11,486 bases of DNA. Source: Actinomycetota bacterium. GTDB lineage: Bacteria; Actinomycetota; Acidimicrobiia; Acidimicrobiales; Iamiaceae. The position numbers and the translations under genes were made by a program. The notes beneath the pieces were generated by a model. That model searched no databases. It saw only the letters and a list, made by a program, of their open reading frames with translations, and was not told the origin of the DNA. Shown here piece after piece: positions 1-6,450 of this stretch (within the stretch, counting starts at the first letter, position 1; each line of letters begins with the position of its first letter). The stretch is taken from assembly GCA_018268545.1 (NCBI GenBank), contig JAFDWI010000189.1, positions 1 through 11,486 on the forward strand. Reading direction: 5' to 3'.

Positions 1-1
1 C

Positions 2-337
2 GCCGAATCCCGAGATGCCCACGCCTGGTCATGGTCGGTCGCCGGAGGCGACGCGCACGCGGGGCGGACCGAGACGTCGCTGATGTGCGCGATCGACGCT
101 TCGGTGGTGCGGTTCGACCGCGCCGCATCCGGTCGGACCGAACCGCTCGCTGATCTGCTCGACGACCTCAGGGCTCGCGGCGTCCGGGCGGTCGCGCCGA
201 ACGGTGTGCTGGGTGACCCGCGGGGCGCTTCGTGTGACGAGGGCGAGATGATGTTGGAAGGCCTCGTCGCCGCGTTGGTCGACCGTCTGGCCGAAGTGGC
301 CGACGCGACCGGCCGCCCGGGTGGTCAGCCGGTTTAG
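2..337 (+). CDS. mftE: Mycofactocin biosynthesis creatininase-family peptidase MftE, C-terminal part (5' end outside window)
   Basis: The reading frame enters from the left edge (first whole codon at 2) and ends at TAG 335-337, so only the last 111 residues are present. The translation holds GGDAHAGRTETSLM, the HAGxxETS signature of creatininase-type metallohydrolases, with His and Glu in their usual metal-site and active-site context. Its surroundings (tryptophan-rich stretch before, short acidic C-terminal helix after) resemble the mycofactocin branch. In that pathway MftE releases the C-terminal modified Val-Tyr unit from the MftC-processed MftA precursor; this is established for the family. 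Assignment to mftE rather than a generic creatininase rests on the motif and on mftF lying 2 kb away on the other strand. The rest of the protein, and presumably mftA-D, lie left of the window. An internal ATG at 83 is not the start, because the conserved motif lies upstream of it. Confidence 0.85.
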   Translation, partial: AESRDAHAWSWSVAGGDAHAGRTETSLMCAIDASVVRFDRAASGRTEPLADLLDDLRARGVRAVAPNGVLGDPRGASCDEGEMMLEGLVAALVDRLAEVADATGRPGGQPV

Positions 338-402
338 GTGGGCTGGACGGTGGTGGGACGCAGCCGCAACTGTCTCGCCGCGCGTCTCGGTGGACATGAT
401 TC

Positions 403-420
403 CGCCGGCCGAGGCCGGCG
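403..420. repeat. Perfect GC-rich inverted repeat downstream of mftE
   Basis: Arms CGCCGGCC (403-410) and GGCCGGCG (413-420) are exact reverse complements separated by GA. The element starts 65 bases after the mftE stop, in the 196-base gap before the lipoprotein gene. As RNA it would form a very stable GC hairpin once the loop opens by one or two pairs. There is no U-tract, so an intrinsic terminator is only possible, not shown. The rest of the 338-533 gap shows no supported gene. Confidence 0.4.
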
Positions 421-502
421 AGATCGCGAGGAACGCGAACGCGCACGGCGAAGGGATCGTGTCGTGTCGGTGTCTTCCGCCGAGAGGCTCGTCGTGGCCC
501 GG

Positions 503-533
503 CCTACCGCACCCGCTGGTAGGTTCACCGGCG
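503..533 (+). promoter_or_regulatory. Predicted promoter with overlapping inverted repeat, leaderless type, for the lipoprotein gene
   Basis: GGTAGGTT contains a TAnnnT -10-like box (TAGGTT, 520-525) that ends 8 bases before the ATG at 534. This would put the transcription start at or next to the start codon. The box overlaps a perfect inverted repeat, CCTACC (503-508) and GGTAGG (518-523) with a 9-base spacer, which could be an operator. No clear -35 box is seen. The same GGTA box recurs at the other transcription-unit heads in the window. Confidence 0.5.
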
Positions 534-1091
534 ATGGCTCCTCGACGACCCAGCCGCCGACGACGCATGCGGCTCGTTGCCGTGGCAATGGCGATCGTGA
601 TGACCGTCGGAGGGTGCAGCGGCAGCATCGGCGCCGATGGACTCCCGGCACACTGTGATCGCAAGATCGACATCGCGAGGACGTCGTCACAGCGCGGAGC
701 GGCGCCTCCCACGTCGGCCGCGCCTGCCGGGGTGACGGCGGTTCCGGGGTCATCGACGACGGCCGTCGGGCCCGAACCTGGGTCCGGCTCCGGCCCCGAG
801 CCGACGGGAGCGGGGCCTGCATCGTTCGAGCAGGCGGTGACCACTCAACTCGGCACCACGCTTCCGAAGCTCCGGGTGGGATTCTCGTCGGGCGGTCGGT
901 TCCCGCAATCCGATTCCGCCGGTGCCGTCCACATCATGAGCGTCACCGATGGTCCGAACACCTCCGTCGCCTCGCTTCGCAATGACAACGGTGTCGAGCT
1001 GGTTCGGGTAAGCGGGGTCTGGAACAGCGGGAACTGGTTCGTGGACACTGTCGAAGTCTGCCGATCGATGCAGCAACGATTCGGAAGTTGA
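534..1091 (+). CDS. Putative secreted lipoprotein, unknown function
   Basis: This 185-aa protein has a classic lipoprotein signal: an arginine-rich n-region (residues 4-13), a hydrophobic stretch (14-25) and a VGGC lipobox with Cys28 as the likely lipidated residue. A low-complexity Pro/Gly/Ser/Thr linker (about 50-95, including PEPGSGSGPEP) follows. A C-terminal region of about 85 residues looks folded, with a cysteine near the end and another in the N-terminal part of the mature chain. The start at 534 is chosen because a -10-like box ends 8 bases upstream; ATG 567 (residue 12) would also leave a usable signal. The frame is open further upstream, but that part looks non-coding. I do not recognise the C-terminal domain. 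The gene lies 47 bases before the MFS gene and may be cotranscribed with it. Mature protein should sit on the outer face of the membrane. Confidence 0.65.
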   Translation: MAPRRPSRRRRMRLVAVAMAIVMTVGGCSGSIGADGLPAHCDRKIDIARTSSQRGAAPPTSAAPAGVTAVPGSSTTAVGPEPGSGSGPEPTGAGPASFEQAVTTQLGTTLPKLRVGFSSGGRFPQSDSAGAVHIMSVTDGPNTSVASLRNDNGVELVRVSGVWNSGNWFVDTVEVCRSMQQRFGS

Positions 1092-1138
1092 CGGCTCGCT
1101 CGGTGCGTGCCGGGTCGGTGGGCACCGCCGACGCACAC

Positions 1139-2314
1139 ATGGACAAGCGTCTCGTGCGCGTGTTCGCGGTGTGTACGGGGTTGGTCGTCGCGAACAACTA
1201 CTACGCCCAACCGCTGCTCGCGGCGATCGCGCGGTCCTTCGATGCATCGACGACATCGGTCGGACTGATCGTCACCGCGACCCAGGTGGGGTACGCGCTC
1301 GGACTCGCGTTCGTCGTGCCGTTGGGGGACCGGGTCGATCGGCGTCGCCTGTTGAGCGTCCTCATCGGCGTCTCGATCGTCGCATTGGGCGCGATGGGCG
1401 CCGCACCCGGGTGGGAGGTGCTGGGTGCGGCGTCGCTCGTGGTCGGCGTCTCCACCGTCGTCGGCCAGATCCTGGTTCCCCTGGCGGCGACCCTGGCTGC
1501 CGACGACGAGCGGGGCCGGGTCATCGGCAACGTCATGACCGGGTTGCTCCTGGGGATCCTGGGATCACGGGTGGTCGCCGGGTTGGTCGGCCAGATCGCC
1601 GGGTGGCGCACGATGTTCTTCGTCGCCTCGGGAGCGATGGTCGTCACGCTGGTGTGGCTGCGCCGACGGCTTCCCGACGTGGCGCCCTCGTCGCCGTTGC
1701 CGTACCGGCGGCTGCTCGGGTCGGTCGTCGATCTCGTGCGTGACGAGCCGATCCTGCGCGAGCGGATGCTCTACGGTGCGGCGACGTTCGCGAGTTTCGG
1801 GGTGTTCTGGACCTCGGTCGCGTTCCTGCTCGCCGGGCCGCCCTTCGACTGGAGCGACGCGGTCATCGGTGCGTTCACCCTGTTCGGGGTGGCGGGGGCG
1901 GTCGCCGCTCAGTTCGCGGGTCGGCTCGCCGACCGGGGACACGCGCGTGTCCAGACCGGGGTTTTCATCGCCGCGACCGTCGCATCATTCGTGTTGGTGT
2001 ACGTCGGTGCCCACAACGTGGTGCTGCTGGCTGCGGGTGTGGCCATGATGGAGTTGGGGATCCAGGGGACGCACATCACCAACCAACACGAGTTCTACGC
2101 GCTGCGCCCCGACGCGCGGAGCCGTTTGAACACGGCGTACATGACGGCCTACTTCGCGGCCGGCTCGGCCGGAAGTGGGCTGTCGGCCTGGCTGTACGGT
2201 GCACACGGTTGGGGCGCGGTGTGCGTCGCGGGCGCGGTCTTCCCGGTCATCGGTCTCGTCGTCTGGGTGGCGCACCGGCGGCCGCGTCGGATCGACGACC
2301 CGTCGGTCGCGTGA
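1139..2314 (+). CDS. MFS transporter, DHA1-like drug or metabolite exporter
   Basis: This 391-aa, highly hydrophobic protein has the pattern of a 12-helix major facilitator. The N-terminal helix carries NNYYAQPLL, typical of the YgaY/YnfM-like exporter branch. A motif-A-like loop between helices 2 and 3 reads LGDRVDRRRLL, a weaker version recurs in the second half (AGRLADRGHARV), and a polar central loop falls around residues 185-210. Members of this branch are proton-driven exporters in the cytoplasmic membrane; the substrate cannot be told from sequence. ATG 1139 is chosen because it places the start directly before the first helix. A TTG at 1088, overlapping the lipoprotein stop, would add 17 residues without hydrophobic character. 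No promoter box is visible in the 47-base gap, so it is probably transcribed with the lipoprotein gene. It converges with mftF, leaving 11 bases between the stops. Confidence 0.85.
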   Translation: MDKRLVRVFAVCTGLVVANNYYAQPLLAAIARSFDASTTSVGLIVTATQVGYALGLAFVVPLGDRVDRRRLLSVLIGVSIVALGAMGAAPGWEVLGAASLVVGVSTVVGQILVPLAATLAADDERGRVIGNVMTGLLLGILGSRVVAGLVGQIAGWRTMFFVASGAMVVTLVWLRRRLPDVAPSSPLPYRRLLGSVVDLVRDEPILRERMLYGAATFASFGVFWTSVAFLLAGPPFDWSDAVIGAFTLFGVAGAVAAQFAGRLADRGHARVQTGVFIAATVASFVLVYVGAHNVVLLAAGVAMMELGIQGTHITNQHEFYALRPDARSRLNTAYMTAYFAAGSAGSGLSAWLYGAHGWGAVCVAGAVFPVIGLVVWVAHRRPRRIDDPSVA

Positions 2315-2324
2315 TCGAGGCGGC

Positions 2325-2343
2325 GTCACCTCGGAGCGGTGAC
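2325..2343. terminator. Hairpin at the convergent MFS / mftF junction, possible bidirectional terminator
   Basis: Perfect 6-bp arms GTCACC (2325-2330) and GGTGAC (2338-2343) flank a 7-base loop. The left arm covers the mftF stop codon (complement of 2326-2328) and the hairpin lies 11 bases past the MFS stop. Position between two convergent genes favours a termination role on both strands. There is no T-tract on either side, and the stem is short, so the call is tentative. Confidence 0.35.
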
Positions 2344-3756
2344 CCTGCCCACGGAGAGATCCGGGACCAGCGGGGCGACGGTGCGGAAGCGGATGCAACC
2401 CGACCAGACGCCGGCACCGTAGGCGAGATCATCGGCGATGCTCAGCACGGCCCACGTTGCCGGATCGACCCCGGAACCAGGGCGCCACGTGAGTATCGGG
2501 GGAACCAGGAAGGCCGCGACGATCGTGCGCCGGAGCGGCCTCGGGCCGACGAGGGCGAACGGTAGCGCGACCGGCCACCAGGCACGACGGACCGCATTCG
2601 CCAGCAGCGCCCCGGCGGCGACGTTGCCTACCCCGGCGAGGCGGACGGATTCGGCGACTGGATGGTCGAGGAGCGCGAGCTTGCGGATCAACAGCGCGGT
2701 CGAGACCGCGGCGACGGCCGTGCCCGCGAGCGGTCGACCGGCGGCGACGGCGATCCACGCTGCGGCGCTCCAACGCGAGATGCGTACCGGAACCGGTCCC
2801 GCCGGGTGCCGGAGCGCGAGGGGCGCAGCAGATGTGCCGTAGTCGAACTTCCGGCGCAGCCACGCGCGAGGGTGTGATCGGATGTCGTGGCCGACACGCG
2901 CCGCAGGTTCGTAGCGAAGACGTCGATCCTCGGCGAGACGCCAGACGAGGTCGACGTCCTCGCCGAGTTCCAGACGTTCGTCGAAGCCTCCGATGCGGCG
3001 GATCTCGTCGGTCCGGGCGACGACGCACGCGGTCGGCACATAGGCCACCCGGGTGCCCGGTGCGACCCGCGCCGGCTCGTCGCCCAGGTCGAGCGACGAG
3101 CGACGGGCTTCGTAGGCGCGGATCGCGGCGGCGACTCGGCGTCCGAACGGGCTCGATTCCTGGCGGTACTCGACCGTTCGTGACACCTCCGCGTGGACCC
3201 TGGGGGCGACGAGGGCCACACGATCGTCACCGAAATGGGGGAGCAACGCATCGAGCCAACCCGGCTCGGGCACGCACCCGGCATCGAGGAAGGCAACCAA
3301 CGGCGTGTCGACGAGTTCGAGGCCGGCGTTGCGGGCGCCGCCGGGACCGCGGTTCGTCTCGTTCCGGATCAGGCGGATCATCGGATTGCCTGCGAGCGCG
3401 ACGGTTGCCGCGATCGCGTCCGGTTCCGTGGACCCGTCGTCGACGACGACGATCGCCGTGCCCGTGGTTCCGGCCCGTCGGATGCCCGCAAGGGTCTCGG
3501 CGAGGCCGGCGACGTCGTCGAACACGGGAACGACGATCGACACCTCGGTCGGGTCGAAGGGTGCTGTGCCGATGACCGGGTGGGCCATGCCACAGTCGAG
3601 TAGGCGGTCGACAACCGAGGCCGACGTGATGTCGTCGAGGTCGATCGGGGCGGCGAATCGCAGCACGGTGAGCGGTGAACCCCCGATCAGGACGCGGCCA
3701 CCGTCGACGATCCGCAGCGACGAGTCGGCGACGAGGCGCACCGATGTGCCGTTCAC
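2326..3756 (-). CDS. mftF: Mycofactocin glycosyltransferase MftF (family 2)
   Basis: This 476-aa protein matches MftF in length and layout. An N-terminal region carries IGGSPLTVLR (about 24-33) and LLDCGMAHP (52-60). A GT-A domain follows, with VSIVVPVFDD (72-81), VVDDGS (104-109), NRGPGGARNAG (135-145) and FLDAG (156-160). Further on are the RSSLDLG, YVPTA, GGFDE and GEDVDLVWRL blocks. A hydrophobic C-terminal section ends in DDLAYGAGVW. MftF adds a sugar chain to the mycofactocin redox cofactor and is probably membrane-associated. One oddity: the usual DxD metal site reads D158-A-G160, so the second acidic residue is missing. The GTG start at 3756 overlaps the dehydrogenase stop as GTGA; the longer open frame upstream runs antisense to the dehydrogenase in-frame and is not used. 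It is the last gene of the kinase-led operon, although in mycobacteria mftF normally follows mftE on the same strand. Confidence 0.88.
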   Translation of the reverse strand: MNGTSVRLVADSSLRIVDGGRVLIGGSPLTVLRFAAPIDLDDITSASVVDRLLDCGMAHPVIGTAPFDPTEVSIVVPVFDDVAGLAETLAGIRRAGTTGTAIVVVDDGSTEPDAIAATVALAGNPMIRLIRNETNRGPGGARNAGLELVDTPLVAFLDAGCVPEPGWLDALLPHFGDDRVALVAPRVHAEVSRTVEYRQESSPFGRRVAAAIRAYEARRSSLDLGDEPARVAPGTRVAYVPTACVVARTDEIRRIGGFDERLELGEDVDLVWRLAEDRRLRYEPAARVGHDIRSHPRAWLRRKFDYGTSAAPLALRHPAGPVPVRISRWSAAAWIAVAAGRPLAGTAVAAVSTALLIRKLALLDHPVAESVRLAGVGNVAAGALLANAVRRAWWPVALPFALVGPRPLRRTIVAAFLVPPILTWRPGSGVDPATWAVLSIADDLAYGAGVWSGCIRFRTVAPLVPDLSVGRVTAPR

Positions 3757-4547
3757 TCGATGCCCATGCCGGCGTCGACGGGGATCACCGCGCCGGTGAT
3801 CGCCGATGCGGCCGCCGAGCTCAGATACGCGATCGTGGCCGCCACGTCGGTCGGCTCGACGAGCCGGTCGAGCACATGGTGCACGGTGAACGCGCTCGGG
3901 TCGTCGAGCCCGTAGATTCGCGCACTCTCGGTGAGCAGGGGCGTGTCGGTCGAACCCGGGCACACGACGTTCGCCGTGATTCCCTCGGGGCCCAGTTCGG
4001 CGGCCATCGCCGTCACGAGTCCGATCACCCCGAACTTGGATGCCGAGTACGCGGCGAGGCGTCGACGCGCCCGCAACCCCGCAGATGACGACACCGCGAC
4101 GAACGTGCGTTGCGCCTCGGGGAGCGGCTCGGTCGCGAGGATCGTCGGGATCGTGGCGTTCGCGAGGTGCCAGACGCCGGTCAGGTTGACGTCGAGTTGG
4201 ATCGCCCATTCCGCCTCGGTGGTCTCCCAGGCGTTCCGGCCGCCGGCGATCACGCCGGCGTCGGCGATCGCCGCGTCGAGACGGCCGAACGTGGCGACCG
4301 TGGTGTGCACGGCGGTGTCGACCGCTCGTTGGTCACGCACGTCCGCGACGAGCGGAATGACCCGACCGTCGTGGCGTGACGCGACGGCTTCGAGTTCGGA
4401 CACCGTGCCCATCGGATAGTCGAGGGTGGGGTCGTCGTGGCCGATGTCGAGCGCGCCGACCCGCCAGCCCGAAGCGACGAGGCGGTCGACCGTGGCCGCG
4501 CCGATACCCCGCGCGGCACCGGTGACGACCGCGACCGGGGCGTTCAT
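3753..4547 (-). CDS. Mycofactocin-coupled SDR family dehydrogenase
   Basis: This 264-aa classical-type short-chain dehydrogenase has a TGAARGIG nucleotide loop (9-16), Asp34 after the second strand, and ADV (68-70). IADAG replaces the usual NNAG, and the catalytic set is Asn121, Ser154, Tyr167 and Lys171 (YSASK). The segment after strand 2 (about 36-58, containing DDPTLDYPMGTVSELEA) is longer than in ordinary SDRs. It resembles the insertion of mycofactocin-coupled SDRs, which are believed to bury NAD(P) and pass electrons to mycofactocin. VIAGGRNAWET and PGSTDTPLL are also typical of that group. The substrate is probably an alcohol; its identity is unknown. Its stop overlaps the mftF start by 4 bases (GTGA), and its ATG directly abuts the upstream gene's stop. 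The link to mycofactocin is supported both by sequence and by the neighbouring mftF. Confidence 0.85.
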   Translation of the reverse strand: MNAPVAVVTGAARGIGAATVDRLVASGWRVGALDIGHDDPTLDYPMGTVSELEAVASRHDGRVIPLVADVRDQRAVDTAVHTTVATFGRLDAAIADAGVIAGGRNAWETTEAEWAIQLDVNLTGVWHLANATIPTILATEPLPEAQRTFVAVSSSAGLRARRRLAAYSASKFGVIGLVTAMAAELGPEGITANVVCPGSTDTPLLTESARIYGLDDPSAFTVHHVLDRLVEPTDVAATIAYLSSAAASAITGAVIPVDAGMGIE

Positions 4548-4826
4548 CTAGTAGCCGCCGTGCCGTGTCTCGCCGCGCTCTTCACGTTCGGCCGCACGGA
4601 TCCCGTAACCGAAAACGATCGCCGGTGCCAGGAGCACCGAACCGACCGCCATGGCGAGGACGATCGTGGTGATCAGCCAGTTGGCGAACCCGAGGATCGC
4701 GCCGCACACGAACGCGATCATCGCGTAGGCGAACAGCCCGTAACCGGTGCGTTTCGCGAACCGGACATACGCGGCCAGTCGCGCCCGGTGGGCGAGGACC
4801 GGGTCGTCGGCCGCGTCGGCGCTCAT
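4548..4826 (-). CDS. Small two-helix membrane protein, unknown function
   Basis: This 92-aa protein has a charged N-terminus (about 1-27), two hydrophobic segments (about 29-49 and 51-73) with a very short turn between them, and a polar tail with AAEREERGE. The ending PAIVFGYGIRAAERE resembles small hypothetical membrane proteins seen in many actinobacteria; none has a function known to me. Its ATG overlaps the kinase stop (ATGA), and its stop abuts the dehydrogenase start with no gap, so it is certainly in the same transcript and probably translationally coupled. No good ribosome binding site lies upstream of its ATG. The orientation is probably both termini in the cytoplasm. A role linked to the kinase, dehydrogenase or the membrane-associated MftF is inference from position only. 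Confidence 0.7.
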   Translation of the reverse strand: MSADAADDPVLAHRARLAAYVRFAKRTGYGLFAYAMIAFVCGAILGFANWLITTIVLAMAVGSVLLAPAIVFGYGIRAAEREERGETRHGGY

Positions 4827-6400
4827 CGTGGGTCGAGGATCCGGTCGAGTCGGGCGTGGATTTGCTTGTCGGCCTTGTACATGGCGACGAACTGTTCGTA
4901 CACGGCGTCGTAGATGGCGCGGTTGGCGGGGTTCGGATGGAAGGTGCGTTCGATCGGTACGTTGCCGCCCAGGTCCTCGACGCGTGTGTGGCCGAGCGCG
5001 ACTGCCGCGATCAGCCCGGCGCCGCGCACGTTGGCCTGACGAGGGTCGGCCATCTGGTTGATGTCACGGTCGAGGATGTCGGCGTGGATCTGGCACCACA
5101 GCGCCGACATCGCGCCGCCACCGATGAAGTTCAAGGCGCTCAGGCGGTGTTTCGTGAACTTCTCGACGGCCTCGAGCAGCCAGCGACTGTTGTAGGCGAC
5201 ACCTTCGTACACGGCGCGTGCCAGGTCGGCCCGGGTGTTCGCCAGGCTGATGTGCTGGAACCCACCGCGGATGGTGTGGTCGTCCACGGGGGTGCGTTCG
5301 CCGTTCAGCCACGGGGTGTAGATGACCCCATTGGCGCCGGGCGGAACCGCCGCGGCGAGCGCTTCGATGCGGGCGTACGCGTCGTCGGGCTTCGACGTGT
5401 CGAGTCCGTCGTCGGCGAACACGATGTTGCCGATGAAATGATCGAGACATGCTCCGGCGGTCTCGTGTTCGTTGACGATGAAGTACCGGCCGGGCAGCGC
5501 CGAGGGCAGGGAGGCCTGGTTGCGGAGCAGGTCGGTCTTCTTCCAGGGCACGTGGCAGCTCAGCCACGACGACGTGCCGATGTACAGGTGGCCCGAATAG
5601 TCGGCGACGGCACCGGAACCCACCGCCGCGGAGTGCACGTCGCCGGTCGCGGTCACGACCTTGGTGGTGGGGGTCAATCCCCATCGCGCTGCGACCTCGG
5701 CGGTGAGCGTGCCGATGACCGATGCGGACGGCACCAACTCGGGAAGGGTGGCGCGGTCCAGGCCGAAGGCCCGGATCAGCTCGTCGTCGTAGGCGATGTT
5801 CGCACGGTCGCGGTTGTCGGTGATCCAGTGCAGCGTGATCGCGTCGTGACTCGACACGGTCCGGCCCGACAGGCGCAGGTTGAGATAGTCGCACGGCTCC
5901 AGGAAGGTGTGCGTCGCGGCGTACACGTCGGGACGGTTCGCCTTGATCCACAGGATGTGCGCGGTCGGGTCCTTGCCCGAGTGGCTCGGGAGTCCGCCGG
6001 TTCGCTGGATCCAGGTTCGTAGGCGGCGAACATCGTATCCCTGGACCTTCAGGGCGCCCGCGGTCACCTTGCGGACCTCTTCGGCACCGCGGGAGTCCAT
6101 CCAGATGATCGCGTTCATCAGGGGCTTGCCGTCGGTGTCGACCGCGACGGTGCCGGACCATTGGGAGGTGACGGCGACGGCGTCGATGTCGTTGTGGGGT
6201 ACCAGGTCGCGCTCCAGGAGGCGCATCGCGGCCGTGTCGATCGCACGCCACCAATCGGCGGGGTCCTGTTCGGCCTTGCCGCCGTCGCCGAGGATCAACG
6301 AGGTCGACTCGAACTCGTGCCCGGCGATTGCACCGTCCAAACCGACCAGAGCCACCTTCGGGCCGCCGGTGCCGAGATCGATTGCGAGAACGTGGGTCAT
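4823..6400 (-). CDS. FGGY-family carbohydrate kinase (xylulokinase-like, substrate uncertain)
   Basis: This 525-aa protein has both actin-like halves of an FGGY sugar kinase: phosphate loop AIDLGTGGPKVAL (6-18), WMDSRG (100-105), catalytic-base motif TGDVHSAAVGSGA (Asp254), adenosine-side YIGTSSW (273-279) and GGGAMSALWCQIHADIL near the C-terminus. It should transfer phosphate from ATP to a sugar or sugar alcohol. Length and motifs are closest to xylulokinases. However, the substrate loop that reads QMHG in xylulokinase is QWSG here (80-83), so D-xylulose should not be assumed. ATG 6400 is chosen over ATG 6412 because a TAATGT box ends 8 bases before 6400, and residues from there match the family's start. 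It heads an operon with the small membrane protein, the dehydrogenase and mftF, and is divergent from the crotonase gene. Confidence 0.85.
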   Translation of the reverse strand: MTHVLAIDLGTGGPKVALVGLDGAIAGHEFESTSLILGDGGKAEQDPADWWRAIDTAAMRLLERDLVPHNDIDAVAVTSQWSGTVAVDTDGKPLMNAIIWMDSRGAEEVRKVTAGALKVQGYDVRRLRTWIQRTGGLPSHSGKDPTAHILWIKANRPDVYAATHTFLEPCDYLNLRLSGRTVSSHDAITLHWITDNRDRANIAYDDELIRAFGLDRATLPELVPSASVIGTLTAEVAARWGLTPTTKVVTATGDVHSAAVGSGAVADYSGHLYIGTSSWLSCHVPWKKTDLLRNQASLPSALPGRYFIVNEHETAGACLDHFIGNIVFADDGLDTSKPDDAYARIEALAAAVPPGANGVIYTPWLNGERTPVDDHTIRGGFQHISLANTRADLARAVYEGVAYNSRWLLEAVEKFTKHRLSALNFIGGGAMSALWCQIHADILDRDINQMADPRQANVRGAGLIAAVALGHTRVEDLGGNVPIERTFHPNPANRAIYDAVYEQFVAMYKADKQIHARLDRILDPR

Positions 6401-6414
6401 GGGCCACGACATTA
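6401..6414 (-). promoter_or_regulatory. Predicted leaderless promoter of the kinase-mftF operon
   Basis: On the minus strand GATAATGT contains a TAnnnT box (TAATGT, 6414-6409) followed by 8 bases and then ATG at 6400. This spacing puts the transcript start at the start codon and favours 6400 over the ATG at 6412, which would lie inside the -10 box. No convincing -35 box is seen. Confidence 0.5.
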
Positions 6415-6437
6415 TCGGGGCCGCGCGGATGCCTCGG

Positions 6438-6450
6438 TAGTGTCCCTGGA
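6438..6450 (+). promoter_or_regulatory. Predicted leaderless promoter of the crotonase gene
   Basis: GGTAGTGT contains TAGTGT (6438-6443), ending 7 bases before ATG 6451. It is divergent from the kinase promoter, and the two start codons are 50 bases apart. The 8-base palindrome CCGCGCGG (6421-6428) lies almost midway between them; it could bind a shared regulator, but such palindromes are common in GC-rich DNA. Confidence 0.5.

Noticed and set aside
29..844. 271-aa minus-strand open frame starting MVTACSNDAG, which looks like a lipoprotein start
   Set aside because: It lies antisense to mftE and to the lipoprotein gene. Its later part is arginine/histidine/proline-rich shadow sequence, and the plus-strand frames carry recognisable motifs.
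1116..1127. Small inverted repeat CGGTGGGCACCG before the MFS start
   Set aside because: The arms are 5 bp with a 2-base centre, which is frequent by chance in this GC-rich DNA, and no promoter box is nearby.
3757..4209. Upstream extension of the mftF open frame
   Set aside because: It overlaps the dehydrogenase gene in another frame with arginine-rich shadow sequence. The GTGA overlap at 3756 and the MftF-like start just after it fix the true start.
4856..6022. 388-aa plus-strand open frame inside the kinase gene
   Set aside because: It is antisense shadow of the kinase, rich in Val/Gly/Arg/Asp, without recognisable motifs.
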